Below the pieces are notes generated by a model that was not told the origin of the DNA, did not search any database, and saw only the letters and a list, made by a program, of their open reading frames with translations. A stretch of 64,000 nucleotides of DNA from Argopecten irradians (taxonomy: Eukaryota; Mollusca; Bivalvia; Pectinida; Pectinidae). The translations under genes were made by a program, and so were the position numbers. Of this stretch, positions 13,559 through 22,987 are shown in pieces. The stretch covers positions 27,479,963-27,543,962 of the forward strand of contig NC_091142.1 in the NCBI RefSeq assembly GCF_041381155.1, read 5' to 3'. Positions within the stretch are counted from its first letter, which is position 1. Each line of letters opens with the position of its first letter.

Positions 13559-13564
13559 AATAAA
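13559..13564 (+). terminator. Polyadenylation signal in LTR
   Basis: AATAAA about 85 bases before the LTR end. The equivalent in the 3' LTR is at 22628-22633, where it would direct 3'-end formation of the element transcript. Confidence 0.5.
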
Positions 13565-13650
13565 GTTGATAGACTAAAAAAGAGTTTGTCTATTGTCTTT
13601 GAGAAGCGGCCTTGGAGGGTTCAACGAATCGGCTAATTCCTTGTTACAAA

Positions 13651-13668
13651 TGGTGTCAGAAGTGGGAT
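13651..13668 (+). other. Primer-binding site (tRNA-Leu type)
   Basis: TGGTGTCAGAAGTGGGAT begins two bases after the LTR end. It is complementary to the 3' terminus (CCA end) of a leucine tRNA ending ATCCCACTTCTGACACCA. This fixes the right boundary of the 5' LTR and the direction of the element. Confidence 0.85.
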
Positions 13669-13798
13669 ATCAGACTTTTTTTTATGATATCTAGGATACG
13701 GACCTTCGCCTCGACAACTTGCTAGTGTAGTGGAACTTTGTACATATTTTTAAAGTTATCCCAACTTATGTTATAGTATTCGAGTCTTACAATTTATG

Positions 13799-14406
13799 AT
13801 GGCGAACTCACCGGATCGCGACATAGTTTTCCGACATGACATGGAACCTGATGAGCAAGGTCAAGGGGACAGGGATGATATAGCTAATGATGAAACAGTG
13901 GAATTTGGAGGGAATTCGAAGAAGACGCATCTGGCTATGTAGAGCCAAATCGCATTCCAGAGCCAAGTGGTACGCTTTCAACCAAGGAAGACTATCCAGA
14001 TGAAGCCCGAGAAGTATACAGGGACTGAAGACTGGCAGGAGTACATATCCCATTTTGATGCATGTGCTGAACTTGGTAGATGGGGAGACAATGAGAAAGT
14101 ATTGGCCCTAGCAGCATGCCTTCGTGGACCAGCACGAACCTTTTATATCAGTTTGCCTTCGGCCGACGGAAGACATACCAGAGTCTTATTGATAAGCTGG
14201 AGTTACGATTTGGGAGTTCTAGACAACAGAATAGGTGGCTGTCAAGGTTTGAAGCTCGTAAACGCCAACCAACTGAAACTATTGCTGCCCTTGGGGATGA
14301 CCTTCGACAGATGTCACAGCGGGCCTATGTAAATCTCAGTGCAACTGCACAGGAAGCGTTAGCTTTGAATCAACTTTATAAAAGCATTACTTTAGAAGAT
14401 GGATAA
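13799..14406 (+). pseudogene. gag: Gypsy gag, frameshifted
   Basis: The likely start is ATG 13799, opening an acidic N-terminal segment that hits a stop near 13938. The main gag homology resumes in another frame from about 13940: the KPEKYTGTEDWQEYISHFDACAE motif (in two overlapping parts), followed by NEKVLALAACLRGPARTFY, is typical of Ty3-type capsid. A further frame change near 14165 leads to IDKLELRFGSSRQQNRWLSRF and ALGDDLRQMSQRAY, and the frame closes at 14406. No zinc knuckle is visible before the protease. At least two frame changes make this copy unable to give full Gag as written. Confidence 0.8.
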
Positions 14407-14676
14407 TGTCGGTTTGTATTGATAAAGATTTGTAAAACGGTTATAACAAGCTGAAGAGGTTGGTGAACGAGATACGAAGGAATTACTTGGAGAAGATGAC
14501 ATGAAGAGGTCAAACATTTAGAGCAGTCAGCGAGCCAACCCAAACACTTCCCAAGACAATATCTGCCAGTTGACAGATCAATCAAAACTTGGAGGAATAG
14601 AAAGTATGACTTAAAAAGCTAAGTAGGATCGAGCTTGCGATCGAGACTTGCGAATGGCCAATAAGAAGTCCATACC

Positions 14677-15438
14677 GTGGGGGGGGGGGGGAACTGGCCA
14701 AACGAAACGGTAATAGCGACTTTTTTATATCCTGGCAATCTCCAAATCGTTTTTGATCTTGAGGGATTGGTCCTGATAAAAAGAATCCAAGTAATAATTC
14801 AACAGAAACCGAAATCAGGGAGACGAGCTCCCATCGTACAGCTCAGAGGGCATAGGTTTGACGGAAACGAAAGGCCCAGCGGAAACGAAAGTGTGATGTG
14901 GCTAGGAAATGTTGGAGAACCATACAAGAAATGGGACAATGGCTTATACATACAAGGAAATCTTGGTGGAATTCCTGTAAACTTTTTGATTGACACCGGC
15001 TCAACAGCTACTTTAATCCCGACATCTGTTTTCCATTCTTTAAGCAGTGACTACCATCTTACCTCAAATTCACGAAGGTTGTTAGATGTAAATGGCAATG
15101 AAGTAAAAGTTCAAGGCCGTACGGAACTTGGGATCCTAATTGGTGATACCATATATCACACACCCGTTACTGTTTGTGACATCAATGGGGATGCCATACT
15201 GGGACAAGATTTTCTTCTGAAACACATAACCAGGATAGATTATAGGAAATTGGCACTTTGTACAAACACCGGCGACATTCCTTGTTGGCTTGGCGGAGAA
15301 ACACAGATGGTATGTAAAGTTTCTGCAACTGAGACTACCGTAGTTCCACCTTTTTCACGTGTTGGTGTACCTATTTCTATATCGGGTTCAACTCATTTAG
15401 CTGAGATGATACTTTTGGACAAGATGTACTCTTATTGA
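14677..15438 (+). pseudogene. pol: Gypsy pol: aspartic protease segment
   Basis: A 253-codon open frame. The retropepsin active site D-T-G (followed by S-T) is at 14992-15000, preceded by a hydrophobic strand (VNFLI). The second conserved motif, ILGQDFLLKH, begins near 15199. This protease would cut Gag-Pol. The frame starts next to a run of 12 G, a likely indel site, and closes at 15438 before reverse transcriptase, so pol is interrupted here. Confidence 0.85.
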
Positions 15439-15544
15439 GATGACGACGGATACTTTTGTACCCGATAAAGAATGTACTCTTGCTTCCAGGCATTTGCTTA
15501 ATACTAGTATGGAATTCCAGAAGGTCCCGTAACTGGAGAGAAGC

Positions 15545-16357
15545 TTGTTAATCTTTGGGACAAGTGTACCTGTGTTTTCTCACAGTCATCTAGTGATCTT
15601 GGCCGTACAGATAGAGTTCAACATAGAATCAATACTGGAAATGCCCAATCCCATACGCCAACCAACACGCAGACTACCCTTTGGTAAGCGGGACATCGAA
15701 AAAGCAGAGTTGGAAAAGATGATAGAACGTGGTGTTGTAGAACCATCAAGTAGCGCGCCTGGTCCTCGCCTATCGTTCTAGTTTCAAAGAAGGATGGTAG
15801 TACTCGGTTTTGTGTGGATTATCGGAAACTGAATGATGTCACAGTAAAAGACGCATACCCTTTGCCTCGGATTGACGAATGTCTAGATTCTTTATCCGGA
15901 GCAAAGTGGTTCAGTTGCATGGATCTTAATTCGGGATTTTGGCAGATAGGCATGAATGAAGAGGATAAAGAGAAAACAGCCTTTTCCACCAGTCAAGGAT
16001 TGTACCAATTTAAAGTTATGCCTTTTGGTCTGGCCAAACTCACCGTCCACATTCGAAAGACTCATGGAGGATGTATTGCGTGGACTCCAGTGGGAAATTT
16101 GCTTGCTGTATATGGATGATATTATTGTACCAGCTGTCAGTTTTGCGCAGACCCTATCAAGACTTGAGTTTGTCTTTGTGAGACTACTCAATGCCAATTT
16201 AAAGCTAAAACCATCCAAATGTCTTTTCTTCCAAAAACACATCCAAGTCCTAGGCCACGTTGTCTCTGAGGAAGGAATACACACAGATCCAGCAAAGGTT
16301 GTGCAGTTCAGAACTGGCCCAGACCCACTAGCACAAAAGAAGTACGAAGCTTCTTAG
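15545..16357 (+). pseudogene. pol: Gypsy pol: reverse transcriptase, several frame breaks
   Basis: RT homology runs through three frames. 15545-15781 carries RQPTRRLPFGKRDIEKAEL. From 15782 comes [19 protein letters not shown] and then [20 protein letters not shown]. After a frame change near 16030 comes [19 protein letters not shown], with the catalytic YMDD at 16109-16120, and then LGHVVSEEGIHTDPAKV. All core RT motifs are present and the catalytic aspartates are intact, but at least three frame changes or stops break the reading frame. Confidence 0.85.
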
Positions 16358-17283
16358 GACTATGCAGCTATTATCGTCGCTTTGTTAAAGGGTTTGCTAA
16401 CATTGCCCGCCCGTTGCATAAGATAAGTCAAAAGAACCAAAAGTATCACTGGAACGATGATCATGAATCAGCTTTTCAACAGCTAAAGGCAGCCTTGGTT
16501 TCTCCACCAATTTTATCATATCCTATCCCCGGTGTAGGATTCATCCTCGACACTGATGCTAGTGATCACGCAGTTGGAGCAGTTCTGTCTCAGCTTCAGG
16601 ATGGCACAGAGAAGGTAATTTCCTACTTCAGTAAATCTATGAACAATCATGAACAGCGGTATTGTATCACTAGAAAGGAGCTGTTGGCGGTGGTTTGCGC
16701 CCTGAAGAATTATCATTGCTACTTGTATGGCCAGGAAATACTCCTGCGGACGGACAATGCAGCTGTAACATGGATGAGGAATCTGAAGAACCCTACCGGC
16801 CAGGTAGCTCGATGGTTACAAGAACTTGCTACATACAATTTGTCAGTGGTACACCGTCCTGGACTTAAACACTCCAATGCCGATGCTCTGTCTAGGCGCC
16901 CATGTAACACCTGTAGACGTCAGCAAAGCTTGGATGATGAACATGGCGCCGAGGAGTGTGGTGATGTAGAGGAATGTAACTATGTCAAAGCTGTTACCAG
17001 GGGTCACAAAAGCAAACAAATTCAGGAGACTATTCGCAATCAAGCTCTGCTGCCAGGTTGGGAACCAGAAGTTATTCACCAACTCCAACTTCAGGATCCG
17101 AAGATATCCACGATAATGGTTCATAAGGAAGCTGATGAAGTCAGACCTGAATGGAGCAGCATTTCTGGGATGACAAGCGACGTAAAATGTTTGTGGCGCC
17201 AGTGGGAACGACTTGAGATTAGATCTGGCATGCTATACAGGAAGTGGCTGAATGACAATGGGGGTCTTACCTTCAACTTGTAG
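16358..17283 (+). pseudogene. pol: Gypsy pol: RT connection and RNase H
   Basis: An open frame of about 300 codons. It contains FLGLCSYYRRFVKGFA-like sequence at its start (from about 16350), then the RNase H domain: LDTDASDHAVGAVLSQ, SKSMNNHEQRYCITRKELLA and LLRTDNAAVTW, followed by HRPGLKHSNADALSRRP. The Asp and Glu positions of RNase H (DTDAS, KELLA, RTDNA) are present. The frame ends at a TAG at 17281, while integrase continues in a neighbouring frame; a GGGGG run lies just upstream of the break. Confidence 0.85.
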
Positions 17284-18413
17284 TTCCTGAAGAGAAGAAA
17301 CTGGAAGTCCTGAAATTTTACCATGATGTTCCAACAGCTGGTCATTTGGGAGTTGAGAAAACTTTGGAGAGAATAAAAACCGCATTCTATTGGCCAAATA
17401 TGAAAGCAACTGTTGAAGAATATTGCAGGACCTGCGGATGTTTTGCACGTAAGACAGGAAGAAACAACAAACCTGCTCCTATGAGGCAATTTATTACCGG
17501 TGGACCTATGGAGAGAATTGAAATTGATATCCTGGGTCCGTTGCCTTTGACAAACAAGAATAACAGATATATTCTAGTAGTTTGTGATTGTTTCACAAAG
17601 TGGACAGAGGCGTATCCTCTGCCAAACCAGGAAGCTATAACGGTGTGTAGGGTGTTTGTAGATGAATTCATTTGTAGGTTTGGAACTCCACTCCAGATAC
17701 ACTCAGACCAGGGTAGGAATTTCGAGTCTGAGACTTTCCAGCAGATGTGTAAGCTCCTGAAAATAGACAAAACAAGAACAACAAGTATGAGACCACAGAG
17801 TAACGGCAATGTTGAACGCTTTAATCGAACACTGACAGCTATGTTGACAATGTACTGTGAGAGGAAACAGTCCACATGGGATGAGTTGTTGCCACAGGTC
17901 ATGATGGCCTATCGGTCGTCAGTTCACAGCAGTACCCACAGGACTCCAAACATGATGGTCTTTGGTCGAGAGATTGTGATGCCTCTGCAAGCTGTTGTCG
18001 CCCAACCTGAAATTCAGACAGATAATGAAGATAATGAAAATGAATATGTTCTTAACTTACAGAAAACTCTTAGCAAGACTCACGAGATGGCCCGTAAAGC
18101 ATTGAAACGGAGCAGTGAATATCAGAAGAGACAATATGATGTACGAGCCAGTAGGAGACATGGGTTGGATGTTGGTCAAGTTGTTTGGTTGTATGAGCCA
18201 TTACAGAAGACAGGTGTTTGTAAGAAGCTGACATGTGCATGGAAGGGTCCTTGTGTAATCCTGGAAAGGATTGATGATACGACATATAAGGTCCAGAGGT
18301 CAGTGAAGAAGCAACCAAACTTGTACCATGTTGACCGCCTGCTTCCATATAAAGGACGATCATTGCCGGTGTGGGTTAAGAAATTAGTGAGGGAGGTTAG
18401 AGCAACGGAGTGA
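17268..18413 (+). CDS. pol: Gypsy pol: integrase (open frame)
   Basis: An uninterrupted stretch from about 17268 to the stop at 18413. The N-terminal zinc-binding HHCC module is HDVPTAGH followed by CRTC. The DDE core is visible as IEIDILGPLP, then HSDQGRNFES, then QSNGNVERFNR. The C-terminal part (WKGPCVILERIDDTTYKVQ) resembles a GPY/F module, and no chromodomain is evident. It would insert the cDNA into the genome. It lacks its own strong start and is normally made as part of Pol. Confidence 0.88.
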   Translation, partial: YLQLVVPEEKKLEVLKFYHDVPTAGHLGVEKTLERIKTAFYWPNMKATVEEYCRTCGCFARKTGRNNKPAPMRQFITGGPMERIEIDILGPLPLTNKNNRYILVVCDCFTKWTEAYPLPNQEAITVCRVFVDEFICRFGTPLQIHSDQGRNFESETFQQMCKLLKIDKTRTTSMRPQSNGNVERFNRTLTAMLTMYCERKQSTWDELLPQVMMAYRSSVHSSTHRTPNMMVFGREIVMPLQAVVAQPEIQTDNEDNENEYVLNLQKTLSKTHEMARKALKRSSEYQKRQYDVRASRRHGLDVGQVVWLYEPLQKTGVCKKLTCAWKGPCVILERIDDTTYKVQRSVKKQPNLYHVDRLLPYKGRSLPVWVKKLVREVRATE

Positions 18414-18883
18414 CGCAGTTGCAGTATTTATTTGTTGACGGAGGACAGTTACGGACTGGGCTTGCCGTATTGAACGCATGAGGTGGAATTCTATTCTAGC
18501 TCGGAAGTATTGACTGTATGCCTAGGTGCCGCGCACACGCTAGAGGAAAAGAGAGCTCTCTCGATGGATGTGCGACTGGCTTGATCACCCAGTCGGGTCT
18601 CATCCGGCTCGGCAGGTCCATAATGGCGTTGGATAGCCGAGCAGTTAGTCATGTAAAGCTTGAAGCTAGAGGGGAGTAAAGAATTGCCACGCGTTTTATT
18701 TTGTCGTAAATATGTAGCTGATATACTGTATGATTGTATTAACCAGCCTTCCTCTTCGTCCACGCCGTGTAGATGTATCAAATCCGTGTAACCGAAGAAT
18801 CTCGTTGAGTAGCTTACCCGAAGATGTACCACCTTAGGGATGCGTTAGGTTAGATTGATGAAATTAACTTAAAGATCAATTGT

Positions 18884-18896
18884 ATCTCATTCACAG
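18884..18896 (+). promoter_or_regulatory. Candidate 3' splice site directly before ORF3
   Basis: TATCTCATTCACAG ends at 18896 and the ORF3 ATG is the next base. This pyrimidine-containing AG placed exactly at the start codon would allow ORF3 to be expressed from a spliced subgenomic RNA, as env is in retroviruses. No donor has been established. Confidence 0.4.
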
Positions 18897-20795
18897 ATGA
18901 CTTCAACTGTTACGAAGGTGTTCACCTGCTGGTTGTGCTCATCACATACATCATTTCCTTCAAACCGAGATTTAAAGACTCACTTGATGTCATCACCACA
19001 CTCTGTACTACGAGTAGTATGTCCCTGGTGCTATGACGAGGAGAAAACATTCCGGAGAGTAGCAGATCTACAGCCACACTGTCAGAAGAAGCATAGGACG
19101 TTTCTGAAGGCCACTTTAGATGCTTTCCTGACGGAGGCCAACGGGTTCTGGTTGTCCGTCCATCCGGAAGACTACCGAAGAGTAGTCACCCCTACTAGGT
19201 GGGAATCTCCTGAGGCATTGCAGGCTAGGGAAGCTGTTCTGGATTGGCTTCGTAAATGCCGGAAGACAGACAAGACGCAGACATCATTCCGGTCAGGTTG
19301 GGACACGTCCCGCCGACTCCAGAGGTCGCCATCGACCGAGAGCCAGTTTGTGCCGGACTACGACGAAGACACCAGGGCATATTCACCTTCCAACCCCCAG
19401 ATAGGTGCCCCGGATGTTATCATTGGGCATATATCCTTGACGAGCCGCCACGCCAAGGTAGAGATGTATTCCCGGGACCAGAGGACCTTCTGGTCCATTG
19501 AGCTGGAAGAGAAGGCTCTACAGAACAGCACGACCATGGCCAGCCTCGCCCGGAGGATATCAACGACAGTTCCTTCAACGCTGTCCAGTACACCAGTCCG
19601 GAGGGTACTGAAAGGAAGTCAAACAGCTCTCCGGCTTAAACTATCGGCGGTGCTGGGTATTGCCCCCAAGGCCATCAAGACTCTCATGCAGGGTGAGATA
19701 TCAATTCCGGTCGCTCGCCGTCGTCATGGCAGTCCGTCCCCAGCAAAGAGAAGGAGGGTGGAACAAACGGTGGAACCAAGGGTGGAACCAAGGGTGGAAC
19801 CAAGGGTTGAATCAAGTGGGGATAAAGACGGAGTGCTCACTGCAGAGGCCGCCGGGGAAGGGGACCAACAACTCAACGAGAACCAAAGCCAAACTCCCAG
19901 AGACGTGTGCGAGGCCATTTGTCCATCCACGCAGGAAGCCAATCTCCCAGACGACTCCCATGAGGAAGTTATGGACCTCAGTGTGGATGGTGATTCATCT
20001 GAGACAAGACCCGTTGTTAGGCCAGAAGAGGCAGTGGAAGCCCCGGAGACAGCAGCAACTACACCAGTAGTTTTGCAGAAGACGGAAACCAAGCTATCTT
20101 CTGAGCCGCAAGACTTGTCCAGTACCGCTGTACTTGATTTAAGTCGTCCAGTCAGCAGGTCCGAGGATGGTGGCAGCCAAGAGACAGTCCTCGACCTCCG
20201 TCGTATTCCAACACCAAGCGCTCCACCAGCCAACATTAGCGACAGTAGTGTACCAGCAGCAGACAACCCAAGTAAATGCAAGGGAGTAGCCAACGAAGAG
20301 AAGGGTCGTCACCAACCAAACTGTGATGGAATGAGAGCGCAGCACATGTTAAGAATGGGGTGCATGCCATTAGTTGCTCCATCGAGAAGAGCTTGGACTG
20401 AGAAACAGACAGTGATATCCTCCATTAGATGGCCGCCTCTTGGCTGGAAATCGTTCACAGCGGACCAGAAGCTGAGGGCCTGGGAGTTTGCAGCCATGAC
20501 ACTCGAGAGAGGCGTGACTGATGAAGTCGTAGTACCACGCAGTCGGGGAGATCTTCTTGACAAGTATAATATGTTGGGCCTACCTGGAACAGATCTGCCG
20601 CCAGTAGAGGGGGTGACCAGGAAATCTCGCTACTATACATATGAGGCCTTGAGGGAGATCATTAACTCTCGTCAGCACTCTCCAGATCAACTGCTGTTCC
20701 TGAGACAGGTTGAAGCCTCATCATCGATTAGGGACCAGTCCACAGACTATCTTGTTGACATATTAGATAAGGCTGGGGTACCGTTACGCCTTTAA
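18897..20795 (+). CDS. Gypsy ORF3: C2H2 zinc-finger protein with NLS and PxDLS-type motifs
   Basis: An intact 632-codon frame between integrase and the 3' LTR, same strand. Two zinc fingers open the protein: C11-C14-H29-H35 and C42-C45-H61-H66. A conserved-looking NGFWLSVHPEDYRRVVTPT block follows (about 83-101). Residues 272-290 are basic (ARRR, then PAKRRRV) and look like a nuclear signal. A VEPR repeat lies at 292-304, followed by an acidic, Glu/Ser/Pro-rich region (about 305-440). That region holds PQDLS (404-408) and the similar VMDLS, VLDLS and VLDLR, the form of motif bound by CtBP-type corepressors. The C-terminal domain (about 480-632) is globular-looking and unrecognised. There is no signal peptide or transmembrane helix, so it is not an envelope protein. 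A nuclear regulatory role is inference. Confidence 0.75.
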   Translation: MTSTVTKVFTCWLCSSHTSFPSNRDLKTHLMSSPHSVLRVVCPWCYDEEKTFRRVADLQPHCQKKHRTFLKATLDAFLTEANGFWLSVHPEDYRRVVTPTRWESPEALQAREAVLDWLRKCRKTDKTQTSFRSGWDTSRRLQRSPSTESQFVPDYDEDTRAYSPSNPQIGAPDVIIGHISLTSRHAKVEMYSRDQRTFWSIELEEKALQNSTTMASLARRISTTVPSTLSSTPVRRVLKGSQTALRLKLSAVLGIAPKAIKTLMQGEISIPVARRRHGSPSPAKRRRVEQTVEPRVEPRVEPRVESSGDKDGVLTAEAAGEGDQQLNENQSQTPRDVCEAICPSTQEANLPDDSHEEVMDLSVDGDSSETRPVVRPEEAVEAPETAATTPVVLQKTETKLSSEPQDLSSTAVLDLSRPVSRSEDGGSQETVLDLRRIPTPSAPPANISDSSVPAADNPSKCKGVANEEKGRHQPNCDGMRAQHMLRMGCMPLVAPSRRAWTEKQTVISSIRWPPLGWKSFTADQKLRAWEFAAMTLERGVTDEVVVPRSRGDLLDKYNMLGLPGTDLPPVEGVTRKSRYYTYEALREIINSRQHSPDQLLFLRQVEASSSIRDQSTDYLVDILDKAGVPLRL

Positions 20796-20800
20796 TCTGG

Positions 20801-21184
20801 TCTGCCCTCAACCTTGATGAGACAACAATGGGAGCTGTGTTTAAGGTACAGTCTGCCCTTCACCTCGATGAGACAACAATGGGAGCTGCGTTTAAGGTAC
20901 AGTCTGCCCTCCATCTCGATGAGACAACAACGGGAGCTGTGTTTAAGGTACAGTCTGCCCTCAACCTTGATGAGACAACAATGGGAGCTGTGTTTAAGGT
21001 ACAGTCTGCCCTTCATCTCGATGAGACAACAACGGGAGCTGTGTTTTAAGGTACAGTCTGCCCTCAACCTTGATGACGGGAGCTGTGTTTAAACAATGAT
21101 GAGACAACAATGGGAGCTGCGTTTAAGGTACAGTCTGCCCTCCACCTCGATGAGACCCTAACGGGAATTGTGTCTAAGGAACAG
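20801..21184 (+). repeat. 51-bp tandem repeat between ORF3 and the polypurine tract
   Basis: About seven copies of a 51-base unit beginning TCTGCCCTCAACCTTGATGA. The first five are spaced exactly 51 apart (20801, 20852, 20903, 20954, 21005); the later ones are altered by small indels. Because 51 is divisible by three, several frames on both strands stay open, but these are side effects of the repeat and not genes. Confidence 0.9.
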
Positions 21185-21268
21185 TGAACTTATCGTGGAT
21201 GGTGAAGGAATATCTGAAATTAACAAGAACTTTCATCAATAGATAAAATTCGGGAGAATTTTCAGCTT

Positions 21269-21281
21269 GGGAGGGGGGAAG
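21269..21281 (+). other. Polypurine tract
   Basis: GGGAGGGGGGAAG lies one base before the TG of the 3' LTR, the normal place for the plus-strand primer of an LTR element. Confidence 0.85.
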
Positions 21282-21282
21282 T

Positions 21283-22715
21283 TGTAATAAACGTGGGACT
21301 TGTATTTACCAGTAACGTTTATACTCTGGCCATTTGCAATGTGCGTGTGTGTCATGAGAGATTCTGATCGTTATTTAGATCTTAGGATACCAAATTAATG
21401 TACATGGGAAATGTTGGGAAGTCAGGACATAGATTTTTACCTATATATATATATTCACATTATAGTAATAGTTTACCGATAATCACAGTTGTGATGCATC
21501 TAGTGGATTTTCGTGGACGACATGGATTTGTGAACTGAAGGAATTCGGAGCAACAAAGTCTGTTAATCTTCTTATTTTATATCAAAATAGACTTTCGTCA
21601 GTTGGAAGGACTTATACATACTTGTGATATTGGATTCTCATCCTGATACTACAACCTGGAAGTGTAACTGAGGCGTTATCGTCAGTCTATGCGCGATTAC
21701 CAGAGTTGTCCGATTCGCGGGCGCCATCTTTGTTTATGTAGTGACTAAGTAGCAGAATAGGGATAAGGAAAGCCTTGCTAAATAACTTATTATACCATAT
21801 AGTAATATCGTAAGAGTGATTTGAAAGAATGTTGTATCAAAGTGTGAGAACGATGCGTTGTGTAACGCATACATTTAGAGTAAAGTCTGCGGACTATATT
21901 TCGTGTCAGAGAGCATCAGTGTACTTCCGGTACTATAATAGTATCTATACCAAAGTGCCGGACAAGTTAGTAGAAACATTGTTATTGTGTAAATTCTGAC
22001 GGACACGTCATATTCTAGTACTTTATTATGTGTAAATTAATCGTAGATCAAACGGACATGCGATAGTTAATTACTTAGAGATTTTGTCATGTTATTGATT
22101 TTATTGTCCGGCGAAGAGATTATTGTACGGCGCCGGACAAGCGGCGATTGGTCAGATTCGGTCACGTGATCGCTGGAAAGTTTATATAAGCGCGCGATTT
22201 CAACTGTCTTGTCAGATTTGCTCAGCCAGCGACAGCAGCATACACTGATACGGCAAGGTACTTAGCCTAACATAATGGCTTGGGATTTTTGGATATTATA
22301 TATATATTCAATAGGTTTTTATATACCTATACATAAATGAGTCAAAGAGAAAGTAACTAAATTCTAAATAAGATGAATATTTCCTCTTAATTCGTGGAGT
22401 TATCTCCCATTTACTAATACTATATACCGAGGTGGTACATCCGGTCATTCCACGCTTCTATATTCAAAACTATGATGATATCTGACCAGTCAACGCGCCC
22501 GTATATTCGTCATATGTCAATTACAATGCTGTAGAGCTATCTCCTACTACACTAGCGACTTTGAGAGAAAGAGAGAGACTTAGAGGAAGGCCAAAACTGT
22601 TATGTAATTTTAAACATGTTCCACCTAAATAAATTGATAGACTAAAAAGAAGTTTGTCTATTGTCTTTGAGAAGCGGCCTTGGAGGGATCAACGAATCGG
22701 CTAATTCCTGTTACA
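21283..22715 (+). repeat. 3' LTR of the Gypsy element
   Basis: 1433 bases, TGTAATAAACG to TGTTACA, matching 12161-13648. 21283-22230 is nearly identical to the 5' LTR. 22231-22715 is 53 bases shorter than its counterpart, through many scattered one- and two-base gaps. Confidence 0.95.
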
Positions 22716-22874
22716 ATATAATTTTAATCAAGAATGTCAAAATCTTGAGGACCTTTGCCCTCATTACGTTTTATCTTCCTTAGCCACTGATCAATTTCAC
22801 CTTTGAAAATTTATCTATTTTAACCAAACAAATAAGATATATCAGAAATTGTTACCGGCCATGCACTGTCACTA

Positions 22875-22987
22875 TTGATACACATGCTTTCGACTCTGTA
22901 TAGATATACGGACACCTCTATATTGTAATACTGGGTACACATATAGAGGTCGTCCGTATATCAATAGTCAAAAGCCTGTGTATCAAA
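22875..22987. repeat. Short foldback element
   Basis: An imperfect inverted repeat of about 45 bases per arm: TTGATACACATGCTTTCGAC on the left pairs with the complement of the sequence ending at 22987, and both arms contain ATATACGGAC. It would form a hairpin and resembles a small MITE. Confidence 0.7.

Larger units (their letters stand above)
12161..13648 (+). repeat. 5' LTR of the Gypsy element
   Basis: 1488 bases, starting TGTAATAAACG and ending TGTTACA. It matches 21283-22715. The first 950 bases differ from the 3' LTR by only about eight changes, while the remaining 538 bases align to only 485 in the partner because of many small indels. A TATA box and a polyadenylation signal (separate entries) suggest U3 of about 930 bases, R of about 480 and a short U5. 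Confidence 0.95.
12161..22715 (+). mobile_element. Full-length Ty3/Gypsy LTR retrotransposon with an extra 3' ORF
   Basis: Two long direct repeats (12161-13648 and 21283-22715) bound a 7.6 kb interior in the order primer-binding site, gag, protease, reverse transcriptase, RNase H, integrase, additional ORF, tandem repeat, polypurine tract. RNase H before integrase places it in Ty3/Gypsy. LTRs begin TGTAA and end TTACA. No matching target-site duplication is visible next to the two ends (AAAAA on the left, ATATA on the right). Gag and pol are broken by several frame changes while integrase and ORF3 are open, so the copy as written is non-autonomous unless some breaks are sequence errors. Confidence 0.95.

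Noticed and set aside
19724-20293. 189-codon antisense frame within ORF3
   Set aside because: Shadow of the biased codon use of ORF3; no motif, and ORF3 itself shows clear domains on the other strand.
18897-20795. ORF3 as an envelope gene
   Set aside because: No signal peptide, cleavage site, fusion-like segment or transmembrane helix; zinc fingers and a basic nuclear signal instead.
20792-21092. Overlapping 73-92 codon frames on both strands
   Set aside because: Caused by the 51-bp repeat, whose length is a multiple of three.
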